Assembly (NCBI RefSeq): GCF_900113905.1
Contig: NZ_FORC01000004.1
Coordinates: forward strand, 248,001 to 312,000
Source of the DNA: Phytopseudomonas argentinensis
Lineage (GTDB): Bacteria; Pseudomonadota; Gammaproteobacteria; Pseudomonadales; Pseudomonadaceae
DNA: 64,000 bases
Direction: 5' to 3'
Shown here in pieces: positions 39,196-47,979 of this stretch. The stretch's first letter is position 1. Each line of letters starts with the position of its first letter. A program made the translations under genes and the position numbers. The notes under the pieces were generated by a model that worked only from the letters and a program-made list of their open reading frames with translations, was not told where the DNA came from and ran no database searches.

Positions 39196-40545
39196 TTATT
39201 CCTTCTCGGTTGCCAGTGGGGCAACGGCGGCAAAATTTTCGTCAACGGAGGGCAGGCCGAGGTTTTCCCGCAGCGTGCTGTATTGGTAATCGGTGCGGAA
39301 CAGGCCGCGGCGCTGCAGCTCTGGAATCACCAGCTCGACGAACAGCTCGAGCTGGTCGGGCAGTACGGCCGGCATGATGTTGAAACCATCGGCGCCGCCC
39401 TGCTCCAGCCAGTGCTGGAAGTCATCGGCGATATCCTCGGCGGTGCCGACCACCACGCGGTGACCACGCGAGCCTGCAGCCACCGCAGCCAGCTGGCGCA
39501 GGGTCAGGTTTTCGCGGGCGGCCAGCTCGGTGAGCAGCTTGACGCGGCTCTGGCTGCCTTCGGTCGCGGGGATTTCCGGCACCGGGCCGTCCAGCGGGTA
39601 GGCGGTCATGTCCACGCCGAAACGCGCCGACAGCTGCTCGATGCCGTTATCGATGTCCACCAGCTCGTTGAGCTGATTCCAGACTGCCTGGGCCTCTTCA
39701 CGGGTGCGACCGACGATGGGCATCACCCCCGGCAGAATCAGCAGGTGGTCGGGCTGGCGACCGGCGTCGCGCACGAATTGCTTCTGGCTCTGGTAGAAGG
39801 CCTGGCCCTCCTCCAGCGACGACGCTGCGGTGAAAACCACTTCGGCGGTTTGCGCAGCGAGCTGCTGACCGGCCGGCGACGAACCCGCCTCGATGATCAC
39901 CGGGCGGCCCTGGGGCGAACGGGCGATGTTCAGTGGCCCCTGCACCTGGAAGTGCTTGCCCTTGTGGTTGGCCGGGTGGATCTTGCTTTCGTCCGAGTAA
40001 CGGCCGGTGTCCTTCTCGCGGACGATGGCGCCCTCCTCCCAGCCATCCCACAGTTTGAAGGCGACATCGAGAAACTCGCGGGCCATTTCATAGCGGTCAG
40101 CGTGGGACGGCAGGTCTTCACGGCTGAAGTTGCGCGCCGCGTCGAGGGAGAACGAAGTGACCACGTTCCAGGCGCCACGGCCACGGCTGATGTGGTCCAC
40201 CGAACACAGCGCGCGGGCCAGGTGGAACGGCTCGTCGAAGGTGGTGGACGCCGTGGCGGCCAGGCCGATGTGTTTGGTCTGCACGGCCAGGGCCGAGAGC
40301 AGCGTCAGCGGTTCCAGGCGCGACATGGTCGACGGCAGACGGTGCACGCTGGTGGCCAGGGCGTCGCCAACGAAGAACATGTCGAACTTGCCCTCTTCCG
40401 CCTTCCTGGCGATCCAGGTGAACCAGTCGATGTCGGTGGGCGAGCCTTTCGCACCCTCGGCACGCCAGCCGCCCACGTGGTGCCCCAGCGCCTGCACGAA
40501 CAGGCCGAGGCGCAGTTGACGGGGTGAAGCAGGTTGCACGGACAT
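39196..40545 (-). CDS. LLM-class FMN-dependent monooxygenase, NtaA/SnaA/DszA type
   Basis: Two-component FMNH2-dependent monooxygenase of 449 aa. Family motifs: LGLFVQALGHHVGGWR (N-terminus), DMFFVGDALATSV, HIGLAATASTTFDEPFHLAR near 95-115, ISRGRGAWNVVTSFSLDAARNF, and GSSPAGQQLAAQTAEVVF. Relatives attack nitrilotriacetate, dibenzothiophene sulfone, dimethyl sulfide and similar compounds. No flavin reductase is adjacent. With a transporter and a palindromic promoter of sulfur-starvation type, an organosulfur substrate is possible but unproven. Confidence 0.88.
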   Translation of the reverse strand: MSVQPASPRQLRLGLFVQALGHHVGGWRAEGAKGSPTDIDWFTWIARKAEEGKFDMFFVGDALATSVHRLPSTMSRLEPLTLLSALAVQTKHIGLAATASTTFDEPFHLARALCSVDHISRGRGAWNVVTSFSLDAARNFSREDLPSHADRYEMAREFLDVAFKLWDGWEEGAIVREKDTGRYSDESKIHPANHKGKHFQVQGPLNIARSPQGRPVIIEAGSSPAGQQLAAQTAEVVFTAASSLEEGQAFYQSQKQFVRDAGRQPDHLLILPGVMPIVGRTREEAQAVWNQLNELVDIDNGIEQLSARFGVDMTAYPLDGPVPEIPATEGSQSRVKLLTELAARENLTLRQLAAVAAGSRGHRVVVGTAEDIADDFQHWLEQGGADGFNIMPAVLPDQLELFVELVIPELQRRGLFRTDYQYSTLRENLGLPSVDENFAAVAPLATEKE

Positions 40546-40554
40546 AACGAATCC

Positions 40555-41865
40555 TTACTGACAGCTAATGAGTGAAGCCAGACGATGCAGCGCGGCATCG
40601 TCAGCGAGTTGCAGATCCGCGCTGATCGCGGCCAGCCGCGCCTCGGGCAGGGATCGAAGGTTGTTGCGCAGCTTGGCCAGCACATCGGTGGGCGCCGCGG
40701 CGGTTTCCATGCGGGTCACGCAATGGCTGTGGGACGTACCATCGGCCATGAACAGGGTGACGCGGTGAAAGCGGCGATCCGGATCGTGCTCATCGGCCGG
40801 CGCACTGGAGTCCGGTACTCGCCTCACTCGTGCTGCCAGCGCGGCGATCTGGGTATCGACCGGTTCTTCGCCGTAACGCTCGAGGGAAATCGCGCCGTTG
40901 AGCAGCGCGTCGGCGATCACGTACTCGAGGCTGAAGCGCGCCTGCACGCCATTGACCGGGGCGATGATATTGGGTGCAGTGTCGGCGCCCGGCGGGAAAC
41001 TCACCTCGATATGCTGCACCGCATGCAGGTCGGCGCCCAGCCGCTCGCGCAGCACGAACGCGGCCTCCGCCGCACTGTGGGTTCCACCGCAGGTGGGATA
41101 GCGCTTGAATTCCAGGCCGGGCGAGATGATTCGCCAAGGTGCGCCCCACTCGGCCAGCAGGTCATCAGGGCGTTCGACGCCGTAACCCAGGGCAGCCAGG
41201 AATCCCTCCAGCACGCCGTGGCGCTGCGCGGCGAAACCGGCACGGGCCAACTCGACACTGTTGACGGCACCGCGTGCGGCCAGCCCGGCGTGCAGCGCCT
41301 TGGCCGCGGAGCCGAACTGGGCGCGCAGGCCCGAAGCCTGGGTGGCGGCCAGGCCAAGGGCGACTTCACTTTGCCCAAGCGTCAGACGCAGCAACCGGCA
41401 CGCGGCGCCCGTTGCCGCAATCACGCCAAGCGTCGCGGTGCTGTGCAGCCCGGCGGCGTAATGGCGGGTACCGATGGCCTTGCCCAGACGCCCAGCCAGC
41501 TCGACGCCGACGACATAGGCATCGAGAAAATCCTCGACCGCCAGGCGTGGCTGGTTCGCGAGCAAGGCCAGCAGCGTCGACAGCACCACTGTGGTCGGGT
41601 GGCCGCGGAAGGTCGCATGGTAGTCGTCGAAATCCAGCGCGTGGCTCATGTAACCCAGCTGCAGGGCATGATTCTCCGTACTGCGCGCTGCGGGAAACAC
41701 TTCACGCACCGGCACCAGCCCCGAGTCCTGCAGCAAGCCAAGCTGCACGGGCAGCAGGCAGGCGAAATAATCGATCAGGCCCTCACGGGCGCGCCGACGC
41801 TCGTCAGGCCCTGGCTGGCTGTCGAAAAGCGTTCTGGCCAGCTGGCCGCTGAGAGAAGTGTTCAA
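40555..41865 (-). CDS. MmgE/PrpD family protein
   Basis: Protein of 436 aa related to 2-methylcitrate dehydratase and other MmgE/PrpD members (aconitate-like dehydratases, isomerases). Visible motifs: ALDFDDYHATFRGHPTTVVLS near 77-97, VVGVELAGRLGKAIG, GLRAQFGSAAKALHAGLAARGA near 180, and LEFKRYPTCGGTHSAAEAA near 262. Its place as first gene of an operon with a flavin monooxygenase and a polar-compound transporter is not a propionate pathway context. The exact reaction is unknown. Confidence 0.85.
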   Translation of the reverse strand: MNTSLSGQLARTLFDSQPGPDERRRAREGLIDYFACLLPVQLGLLQDSGLVPVREVFPAARSTENHALQLGYMSHALDFDDYHATFRGHPTTVVLSTLLALLANQPRLAVEDFLDAYVVGVELAGRLGKAIGTRHYAAGLHSTATLGVIAATGAACRLLRLTLGQSEVALGLAATQASGLRAQFGSAAKALHAGLAARGAVNSVELARAGFAAQRHGVLEGFLAALGYGVERPDDLLAEWGAPWRIISPGLEFKRYPTCGGTHSAAEAAFVLRERLGADLHAVQHIEVSFPPGADTAPNIIAPVNGVQARFSLEYVIADALLNGAISLERYGEEPVDTQIAALAARVRRVPDSSAPADEHDPDRRFHRVTLFMADGTSHSHCVTRMETAAAPTDVLAKLRNNLRSLPEARLAAISADLQLADDAALHRLASLISCQ

Positions 41866-41967
41866 AAGGCACCTTTAAAGTAAGGTCTTGACCTGTATCA
41901 ATAAATTTCAGTAGCAGAGCATTTTCCTTGTCACTCCGGATGGCCGCCAATATGAAAAAAGTCTTTA

Positions 41968-41988
41968 GTTATTACCAAAGGAAATAAC
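41968..41988 (-). promoter_or_regulatory. inverted repeat in the promoter region of the MmgE/PrpD operon
   Basis: GTTATT-N9-AATAAC, about 103-123 bp upstream of the first gene of the operon, in an AT-rich 145-bp gap. The minus-strand form CGTTATTTCCTTTGGTAATA recalls sequences upstream of CysB-dependent sulfur-starvation genes in pseudomonads. That comparison is from memory. Confidence 0.45.
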
Positions 41989-42010
41989 GAGAGCCCCTGT
42001 TAGCGCTGCG

Positions 42011-42811
42011 CTATTTGCTTCGCCGTTTGCGGCTGCTCAGCTGGATCCAGGTTGGCGCATGGTCGCTGGGGTGATCCTCCCCGCGCACCCAGGTGTCCAC
42101 CCCTGCCGACTGCAGATAGGGCGCCAGCGCCGGGTTGAGCAGCAGGTGGTCAATACGCAGCCCGGAGTTGCTCTGCCAGTGGCGGCGGAAGTAATCCCAG
42201 AAGGTAAACAGCTGCTCGTCCGGGTGTAGTGCGCGCAACGCGTCCACCCAGCCCTGATCCAGCAGGCGCTGGAAACACTCGCGGCTCTCGGGTTGCAGCA
42301 GGGCATCCTTGAGCCAGGAACGGGTGTTGTAGATATCGAAGTCGGTCGGCACCACGTTGAAGTCGCCGGCCAGCACCACCGGGTGTTCACTGGCCTGCAG
42401 CGTTTGCGCATGCTCGATCAGGTGTTCGAACCATTTGAGCTTGTAATCGAATTTCGGGCCGGGCTGCGGATTGCCGTTGGGCAGGTACAGGCAGGCGACC
42501 ACCACCCCGAGTACCGCCGCCTCGATGTACCGCGCCTGGCTGTCCCATTCGGCGCCGGGCAGGCCGCGACGAATCTCCAGCGGCTGGGTATCGCGGCCAA
42601 GAATCGCCACGCCGTTCCACGAGGTCTGCCCCTGGTACACCACGCCATAGCCAGCGGCCTCGATATCACTGGCCGGGAACGACTTGTCCGGTGTTTTCAG
42701 CTCCTGCAGGCACACCACGTCCGGCTGCTCGCGTTCCAGCCAGCTCAACAGGTTGGCCAGTCGGGCATTGATGCCATTGATATTGAAGGTGGCGATGCGC
42801 AGGCGCTTCAT
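42011..42811 (-). CDS. xthA: exodeoxyribonuclease III
   Basis: AP endonuclease / 3'-5' exonuclease of base-excision repair. The 266 aa follow the EEP fold: MKRLRIATFNINGINARLANLL, metal Glu in DVVCLQELKTPD (near 31-42), VACLYLPNGN, VLAGDFNVVPTDFDIY near 146-161, LRIDHLLLNPAL near 217, and the catalytic His in EDHPSDHAPTW near 246-256. The start is an ATG after GGAGCCGCCA. It is a stand-alone housekeeping gene. Pseudomonads can carry two ExoIII homologues, so the symbol is by family. Confidence 0.92.
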   Translation of the reverse strand: MKRLRIATFNINGINARLANLLSWLEREQPDVVCLQELKTPDKSFPASDIEAAGYGVVYQGQTSWNGVAILGRDTQPLEIRRGLPGAEWDSQARYIEAAVLGVVVACLYLPNGNPQPGPKFDYKLKWFEHLIEHAQTLQASEHPVVLAGDFNVVPTDFDIYNTRSWLKDALLQPESRECFQRLLDQGWVDALRALHPDEQLFTFWDYFRRHWQSNSGLRIDHLLLNPALAPYLQSAGVDTWVRGEDHPSDHAPTWIQLSSRKRRSK

Positions 42812-42907
42812 TGGCGGCTCCCTGAACGGTCATGTCAGGTTATGACCGGTGCAGGCCGCTATCGATGCTGGAAAATGATGGATGGCGCAGTACGCTCAGG
42901 CCAAGGC

Positions 42908-43858
42908 TCAGCCGGGAATGGCGGCGCGCGTCGTTTGCGACGGCAACTCGGCGAACAGCTCGAAGTACTCGGCGGCGAAATGGCTCAGGTGATAGAAGCC
43001 CCACTGGGCGGCCGCATCGCCAATCGACAGCTGTGCTGCCCGGGTGGTCATCAGGGTTCGCCGCACGCCATTGAGGCGCACCGAACGCAGGTACTTGAGC
43101 GGTGTGGTTTCGGCGACCGCATGGAAACTGTTCTGCAAGGTGCGTCGGCTGACCTGCAGGCGCTCGCACAGATCGATCACGCTGGGCGCGCTGAGCATTT
43201 GCGCGGCGACCAACCGATGGCATTTCTCGACGATGAAACTGCGTGTCGAGCTCGGCGAGCGTTGCTGCTTGTCGCACGCCGGGTCGATCATCAGCTGCAG
43301 CAGCTCATCGAGCATCGCCTGCTCCAGGGCCGGCTCCCAGACACCGCCGGGCGCCTCGCTGGTCATCGCCTGGGAGAACATCGACAGCAGGCGACGACGG
43401 GCAGCGGCGAAACGCTTGTGGGACACCCTGATCACTGGCTGGCGCAGCAACACACCGATTTCCTTCGCCGAGGGCGTCTGCGCCAGGGCCTGTTCGAAGG
43501 TTTCCCGTTCAAAGGTCACGGACAGCAGCTGCATGCCGGTCGGCATGTGGAACATGAACTCCTCGCCGCCGTTGAGAAAGAACAGGCTGCTGTCGTCCAC
43601 GTCACGCCCTTGCATGCGCACCGAGCCCGGTACGTTGATCGGCACGGCGAAACACATGCGTTCGCGCGGCGCCACGCCGTTCTGCACCACGCGCTGATTG
43701 ATCTGCTCCAGAAACATATGGCAATGCTCTGTGCTCAGCTGCATGAGCGAGCTTTCGCTCGAGCCGGCGCTTAACTGGCTGTAGTCCTGGCTCCACTGCT
43801 GCACCGTGGCGGCATGCAGATGGATGTCGCGAAAATGGCTGATGTTCTGGTGTTTCAT
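42908..43858 (-). CDS. AraC-family activator, EutR-like
   Basis: AraC/XylS regulator of 316 aa, divergent from the aminotransferase gene. The C-terminal double HTH (residues about 205-310) includes PSVIDLCERLQVSRRTLQNSFHAVAETTPLKYLRSVRLNGVRRTL in translation and WGFYHLSHFAAEYFELF, with the usual family signature. The N-terminal sensor part (HCHMFLEQINQRVVQ, MCFAVPINVPG) resembles EutR-like members. I start at the ATG at 43858 (MKHQNISHFRDIH); the frame is open to 43969. It probably acts on the 20-bp repeats at 43971, 49378 and 49477. Confidence 0.87.
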   Translation of the reverse strand: MKHQNISHFRDIHLHAATVQQWSQDYSQLSAGSSESSLMQLSTEHCHMFLEQINQRVVQNGVAPRERMCFAVPINVPGSVRMQGRDVDDSSLFFLNGGEEFMFHMPTGMQLLSVTFERETFEQALAQTPSAKEIGVLLRQPVIRVSHKRFAAARRRLLSMFSQAMTSEAPGGVWEPALEQAMLDELLQLMIDPACDKQQRSPSSTRSFIVEKCHRLVAAQMLSAPSVIDLCERLQVSRRTLQNSFHAVAETTPLKYLRSVRLNGVRRTLMTTRAAQLSIGDAAAQWGFYHLSHFAAEYFELFAELPSQTTRAAIPG

Positions 43859-43970
43859 GGCCTGCAGCGCCCTCGCCAGCCTTGTTGTTTTCAGGCTGCC
43901 CTGGGGTGAGATAGTCGCACATGGCGCCTCGCTCGTGAACGGGACCTGCACCCGCCATGGGCTATCCAAG

Positions 43971-43990
43971 TGCCAATTTGGGATACCGGC
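43971..43990 (+). promoter_or_regulatory. shared 20-bp element, copy 1 (aminotransferase promoter)
   Basis: TGCCAATTTGGGATACCGGC. It matches 17 of 20 bases with copy 3 (49477) and 16 of 20 with copy 2 (49397-49378, minus strand). It ends 57 bp before the aminotransferase start codon. A second shared block, TCGGCGCATCAGAAC (44013-44027), follows at the same 42-bp offset as in copy 3. Likely AraC-type activator site overlapping the -35 region. Confidence 0.7.
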
Positions 43991-44047
43991 TACGCACGTG
44001 CAGCGGAGATGATCGGCGCATCAGAACCGACACCCGTAGAGACCATC

Positions 44048-45424
44048 ATGAGCGAAGCCATACTCGAAGCCCTGCATTTTGCCGATGCGCCACACATTCT
44101 CTCCAGCACCCTGCCCGGCCCGAAAACCAGCGAAGCCCTGGCCCTCTCGGCACGCACCGAATCAATGGCCCGGGGTGGCGGCCGCATGCCTATCGCCATG
44201 GACCGTGCATTCGGCGCGACCTTCAAGGATCCGGACGGCAACACCTACATCGACCTCTCCGCTGGCGTCGGCGTAAGCAGCGTCGGCCGTTGTCACCCCA
44301 AGGTGGTGGCGGCCATTCGTGAGCAGTCCGAAGTGCTGATGCATGCGCTGGAGATCAACAGCACCCGGCGTACCGAGCTGGCCGCCAAGCTCTCCGACGT
44401 TGCGCCACCCGGCCTGCGCGGCGACTGCGTGACCTTCTTCACGCAAAGTGGCAGCGACGCGCTGGAAGCGGCGATCAAGTTCGCCAAACGCATCACCGGG
44501 CGCCACCAGATCATCGCCTTCCACGGCGGCTACCACGGGGTATGGAACGCCTCGGGTGCGCTGACTACCGGCAACGCCTACCGCAAGGGCTACGGCGCGC
44601 AGATGGGCGGCGTGATTCATGCGCCCTATCCCTACGCCTACCGCTTCCCGTTCGACACCACCCACAAGAGCGCCGAGCAGATCGCCGGCGAGTACGTGGA
44701 TTACCTGCTCAACACGCCCTATACCGCCGCCGACGACGTGGCTGCGGTGATCGTCGAGCCGGTGCAGGGTGAAGGTGGCTACGTGCCGCCCTCGCCCGAG
44801 TTCCTGCAGCTGCTGCGCAAGGCCTGCGACCGCAGCGGCGCCCTGCTGATCGTCGACGAAGTGCAGGCCGGCGCCGGGCGCACCGGCAAGATGTGGGCCG
44901 TCGAGCACTCGAGCGTCAAGCCGGACATGCTGACCTTCGGCAAGGGCATCGGCAGCGACCTGCCAATGGCCGGCCTGATGATGCGCTCGGACCTGGCGGC
45001 GCAGATCCCCGACGGCTCGATGCCCAACACCTTTGCCGCCAACTCGCTGTCCGCCGCTGTGGCGCTGACCAATATCGCCATCCTCCAGGACCCGGAGCTC
45101 GATCTGCTCAACCGTGCCCAGGTGCTGGGCCTGGAAGCCCAGGAGCGAATCCGCGGCTTCAACAGCCCGTTGGTGGGCGAGGTGCGCGGCCGCGGCCTGA
45201 TGATCGGCATCGAACTGGTCGAGGACCCGGCCACCAAGGAGCCGCTGTCGCGCGACAAGATCGGCCAGCTGATGGGCTACCTGATGAACCACGGCGTGCT
45301 GATGATTCCCTGCGGGCGCTACAGCAACGTGATGCGTGTGATGCCATCGCTGACCATCTCCCGCGCGCTGTTCTTCAAGGCACTGGACATCTTCGGTGAC
45401 GCCCTGGCGTCGCTCAAGGCTTAA
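44048..45424 (+). CDS. class III pyridoxal-phosphate aminotransferase
   Basis: Omega-aminotransferase of 458 aa. Family motifs: GNTYIDLSAGVGVSSVGRCHP near 77, FFTQSGSDALEAAIKFAKRITGR near 130, FHGGYHG, IVEPVQGEGGYVPP near 237, IVDEVQAGAGRTG near 268, and the PLP Lys in LTFGKGIGSDLPMAG near 300. Substrate is probably an amine or omega-amino acid, since an aldehyde dehydrogenase follows after 27 bp. I start at the ATG at 44048 (MSEAILEALHFADAP). The frame is open upstream to 43970 but would run through the promoter element. Confidence 0.9.
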   Translation: MSEAILEALHFADAPHILSSTLPGPKTSEALALSARTESMARGGGRMPIAMDRAFGATFKDPDGNTYIDLSAGVGVSSVGRCHPKVVAAIREQSEVLMHALEINSTRRTELAAKLSDVAPPGLRGDCVTFFTQSGSDALEAAIKFAKRITGRHQIIAFHGGYHGVWNASGALTTGNAYRKGYGAQMGGVIHAPYPYAYRFPFDTTHKSAEQIAGEYVDYLLNTPYTAADDVAAVIVEPVQGEGGYVPPSPEFLQLLRKACDRSGALLIVDEVQAGAGRTGKMWAVEHSSVKPDMLTFGKGIGSDLPMAGLMMRSDLAAQIPDGSMPNTFAANSLSAAVALTNIAILQDPELDLLNRAQVLGLEAQERIRGFNSPLVGEVRGRGLMIGIELVEDPATKEPLSRDKIGQLMGYLMNHGVLMIPCGRYSNVMRVMPSLTISRALFFKALDIFGDALASLKA

Positions 45425-45451
45425 CCGACTCCCTCATTCGTGGATACGCAC

Positions 45452-46906
45452 ATGACTCAGCATCTGCAGCACTTCATCGCCGGCGCCGCCGCGGACTCGT
45501 CCGACGGCCGCCGCTTCGGCCTCGTAGACCCGGTGACCGAAAAGGTCTACGGCAGCTCCGCCCGCGGCACCCCCGAGGACGTCAACCGTGCCGTGGAAGC
45601 GGCGCGCAGCCAACTCGAAGGCGGCGCCTGGAGTCAGCTTTCCGGCTCCCAGCGCGCTCGCCTGCTGATCAAGCTGGCCGACCTCGTTGAACGCGACAGC
45701 GAACAGCTCGCCGACATGGACGCCAACGCCATCGGCCGCTCGCCGATGGAGCCGCGGCGCATGGACCTGCCCAACGTCCTCGCCAACCTGCGCGCCGCCG
45801 CTGGCTGGGCCAACCAGCTCGAAGGCCGCACCATTCCAAGCGGCGGCTATTTCGGCACCAAGACCCTCTCGTACACGGTGCGTGAACCGATCGGCGTGGT
45901 CGGCGCCATCGTGCCGTGGAACTCGCCGCTGATGATCACCGTGTGGAAACTGGCCGCCCTGCTGGCCGCTGGCTGCACCGTGGTGGTCAAACCGTCCGAA
46001 GAAACCCCGCAGTCGGCCCTGCACCTGGCCGCCCTGGCCAAGGAAGCGGGCTTCCCCGACGGCGTGATCAACATCGTCACCGGTTTTGGCGCCGAGGTGG
46101 GCCGCGCTCTGTGCGAACACCCGGACATCGCCAAGATCAGCTTCACCGGCAGCCCCGAAGCGGGTCGCGAGATCCAGCGCACCGCCGGCGTGCTGTTCAA
46201 GCGCGTAGCCCTGGAGCTGGGCGGCAAGAGCCCGCAGATCGTCTTCGATGATGCGTCTTTCGAAGACGCCCTGTTCGGCTGCTCGCTCGGCCTGTTCGCC
46301 AACCAGGGCCAGGTTTGCGCAGCTGGCTCGCGGATTCTGGTGCAGCGCGGCGTGGCCGAGCGTTTCGCCGCGGCATTGGCACAGGCGGCCAGTGCGGTGA
46401 AGGTCGGCGACCCGCGCCAGCCCGACACCCAGATGGGCCCGGTGGCCAAGAAGGCGCAGTTCGACCGCGTCAACCGTTACATCCAGCTGGGCATCGACCA
46501 GGGCGCGACGCTGCTGGCCGGCGGCGTGTCGAACCCCGACAAGGGCTTCTTCGTGCGCCCGACCATTTTCGCCAACGCCCGCAATGACATGGCCATCGCC
46601 CGCGACGAAATCTTCGGCCCGGTCGGCACGGTGATCACCTTCGACACTGAAGAAGAAGCCATCGCCCTGGCCAACGATTCCAGCTACGGCCTGGCGGCCA
46701 CCGTCTGGACCACCAACCTGGCCCGCGCGCACCGCGTGGCGGCGGCCCTGAAAACCGGCGCTGTGGGCGTCAACTGCTGGAGCCCGCTGGATGCCAACCT
46801 GCCCTGGGGCGGCGTGAAGACCAGCGGTATCGGGCGCGAGGGCGGCTTTGGCGGCGCGCTCGCCTACACCGAGGAGAAGGTGGTCACCGTATTGCTGCCC
46901 AGCTGA
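45452..46906 (+). CDS. aldehyde dehydrogenase
   Basis: ALDH superfamily enzyme of 484 aa. It has VVGAIVPWNSPLMITVWKLAALL near 140, FTGSPEAGREIQ, catalytic Glu in LELGGKSPQIV near 252, Cys in NQGQVCAAGSRIL near 286, and the C-terminal PWGGVKTSGIGREGG. It likely oxidises the aldehyde made by the preceding aminotransferase, so the pair converts an amine to a carboxylate. The ATG at 45452 is preferred to an in-frame GTG at 45440. It differs clearly from the ALDH at 26992. Confidence 0.9.
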   Translation: MTQHLQHFIAGAAADSSDGRRFGLVDPVTEKVYGSSARGTPEDVNRAVEAARSQLEGGAWSQLSGSQRARLLIKLADLVERDSEQLADMDANAIGRSPMEPRRMDLPNVLANLRAAAGWANQLEGRTIPSGGYFGTKTLSYTVREPIGVVGAIVPWNSPLMITVWKLAALLAAGCTVVVKPSEETPQSALHLAALAKEAGFPDGVINIVTGFGAEVGRALCEHPDIAKISFTGSPEAGREIQRTAGVLFKRVALELGGKSPQIVFDDASFEDALFGCSLGLFANQGQVCAAGSRILVQRGVAERFAAALAQAASAVKVGDPRQPDTQMGPVAKKAQFDRVNRYIQLGIDQGATLLAGGVSNPDKGFFVRPTIFANARNDMAIARDEIFGPVGTVITFDTEEEAIALANDSSYGLAATVWTTNLARAHRVAAALKTGAVGVNCWSPLDANLPWGGVKTSGIGREGGFGGALAYTEEKVVTVLLPS

Positions 46907-46989
46907 CCCCACCGCAGGTGTGATCGCCCCCTTCAGCTGAGGGCGGCGAGCGCACTGGCAGTTCCCTGATGAGAATAAAAGAGACCGTC

Positions 46990-47553
46990 ATGAATACGAT
47001 TGGAAAACAACCCACTGACCGCTATCCCAGGTCACTGATTGCGCTGCACTGGGTACGCGCGGTGCTGATCATCGGCCTGCTTTGGGCCGGCTGGCACATG
47101 ACCGGGATGAGCGACGACGAGGAAAGCAAGTTCGTACTCTATTACCCCTGGCACAAATCCTTCGGTGTGCTGGCCTTTCTGGTGGTGCTGATTCAGATCG
47201 CCATTCGCCTGAAGACCCCGGTGCTGCCGAAACCACCGCTGAGCCTGGCCAGCCACGAGCGTGTTCTCGCGCAGCTGGTGCAGCGCTCGATGTACGTGCT
47301 GCTGGTGCTGGTACCGCTGATGGGTTACTCGATGTCGAGCACCTACACCATGAGCGATGGCGTGTACTTCTTCGGCATCAACCTGCCGGAGCTGCTGGCC
47401 AAGAACGACGACTGGTTCGTGGTCTTCCAGTGGCTGCACAAGGTGCTGGCCTACACCCTGCTCGCCCTGATCGTGGTGCACCTGGTCGGCTCGCTGAAGC
47501 ACCGCTTCTTCGACAAGGACAAGCGCAACGATGTACTGAAACGCATGCTGTAA
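46990..47553 (+). CDS. cytochrome b561
   Basis: Diheme b561-type membrane protein of 187 aa (CybB family), moving electrons from quinol or reductant across the inner membrane. Four hydrophobic segments carry the expected histidines: LIALHWVRAVLIIGLL (helix 1), YPWHKSFGVLAFLVV (helix 2), WLHKVLAYTLLALIVVHLVGSLKHRFF (helix 4). It starts at the ATG at 46990 behind AAGAGACCGTC; an ATG at 46969 is in frame. It is 83 bp after the ALDH and ends at a strong terminator, so it may belong to that operon. Confidence 0.9.
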   Translation: MNTIGKQPTDRYPRSLIALHWVRAVLIIGLLWAGWHMTGMSDDEESKFVLYYPWHKSFGVLAFLVVLIQIAIRLKTPVLPKPPLSLASHERVLAQLVQRSMYVLLVLVPLMGYSMSSTYTMSDGVYFFGINLPELLAKNDDWFVVFQWLHKVLAYTLLALIVVHLVGSLKHRFFDKDKRNDVLKRML

Positions 47554-47571
47554 AGGCCGGTAATCCTACTG

Positions 47572-47607
47572 AAAAACAAGCGCCACCTCAGGGTGGCGCT
47601 TGTTTTT
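47572..47607 (+). terminator. terminator after cytochrome b561
   Basis: AAAAACAAGCGCCACC, a TCAG loop and GGTGGCGCTTGTTTTT make a 16-bp perfect stem ending in a T-run, 18 bp past the stop codon. Confidence 0.92.
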
Positions 47608-47697
47608 GCGGGCTGAAAACCCTTCGAACCTGTTCGCGATCTTTATGAGCATGAAGCGGCAGCTACAAGGCAAAAGCGGACGGTGGGCGGAGCTTTT

Positions 47698-47777
47698 GTG
47701 GGAGAGGCCGGGCGGCGGCTTTAGCCTCGATTTTGCCTGCCTAGGCGTAAAGAGCTCGGGGTTAAAGCCCCTCCCAC
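47698..47777. repeat. degenerate REP pair
   Basis: GTGGGAGAGGCCGGG at 47698 and GGGGTTAAAGCCCCTCCCAC ending at 47777 face each other, with GGCTTTAGCC between. This looks like a diverged REP doublet of the GTGGGAGGGGCTTTAGCCCC class, 51 bp before the second, perfect pair. Confidence 0.55.
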
Positions 47778-47828
47778 GAGGTCGCGAACGGCCGCTTGCC
47801 CGGCAAAGGCAGCCGTCAATGATCCATT

Positions 47829-47878
47829 GTGGGAGCGGGCCATGCCCGCGAAAAATCGCGGGCATGGCCCGCTCCCAC
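47829..47878. repeat. perfect REP doublet (REPIN-like)
   Basis: Two 23-nt arms, GTGGGAGCGGGCCATGCCCG plus CGA, and their exact complement are separated by AAAA. As RNA this is a 23-bp hairpin. REP doublets of this class are spread through Pseudomonas genomes by RAYT transposases; none is encoded here. It lies between the convergent b561 and outer-membrane-protein genes. Confidence 0.85.
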
Positions 47879-47979
47879 AGATAATCACCAGCCACCCTGG
47901 CCGCCATCGCCACTTAGCTGCCAAAGTCGACGAGCCTGTACTGAAAAATCATGAACAGGTTGTTACCGATAGCGTTGAG

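Noticed and set aside
45434-46912. 492-codon minus-strand frame opposite the ALDH gene
   Set aside because: Antisense shadow of a clear aldehyde dehydrogenase; no motif of its own.
47640-47930. CRISPR-like repeats in the b561/outer-membrane-protein gap
   Set aside because: The repeats are inverted REP doublets, not direct repeats with unique spacers, and no cas genes are present.
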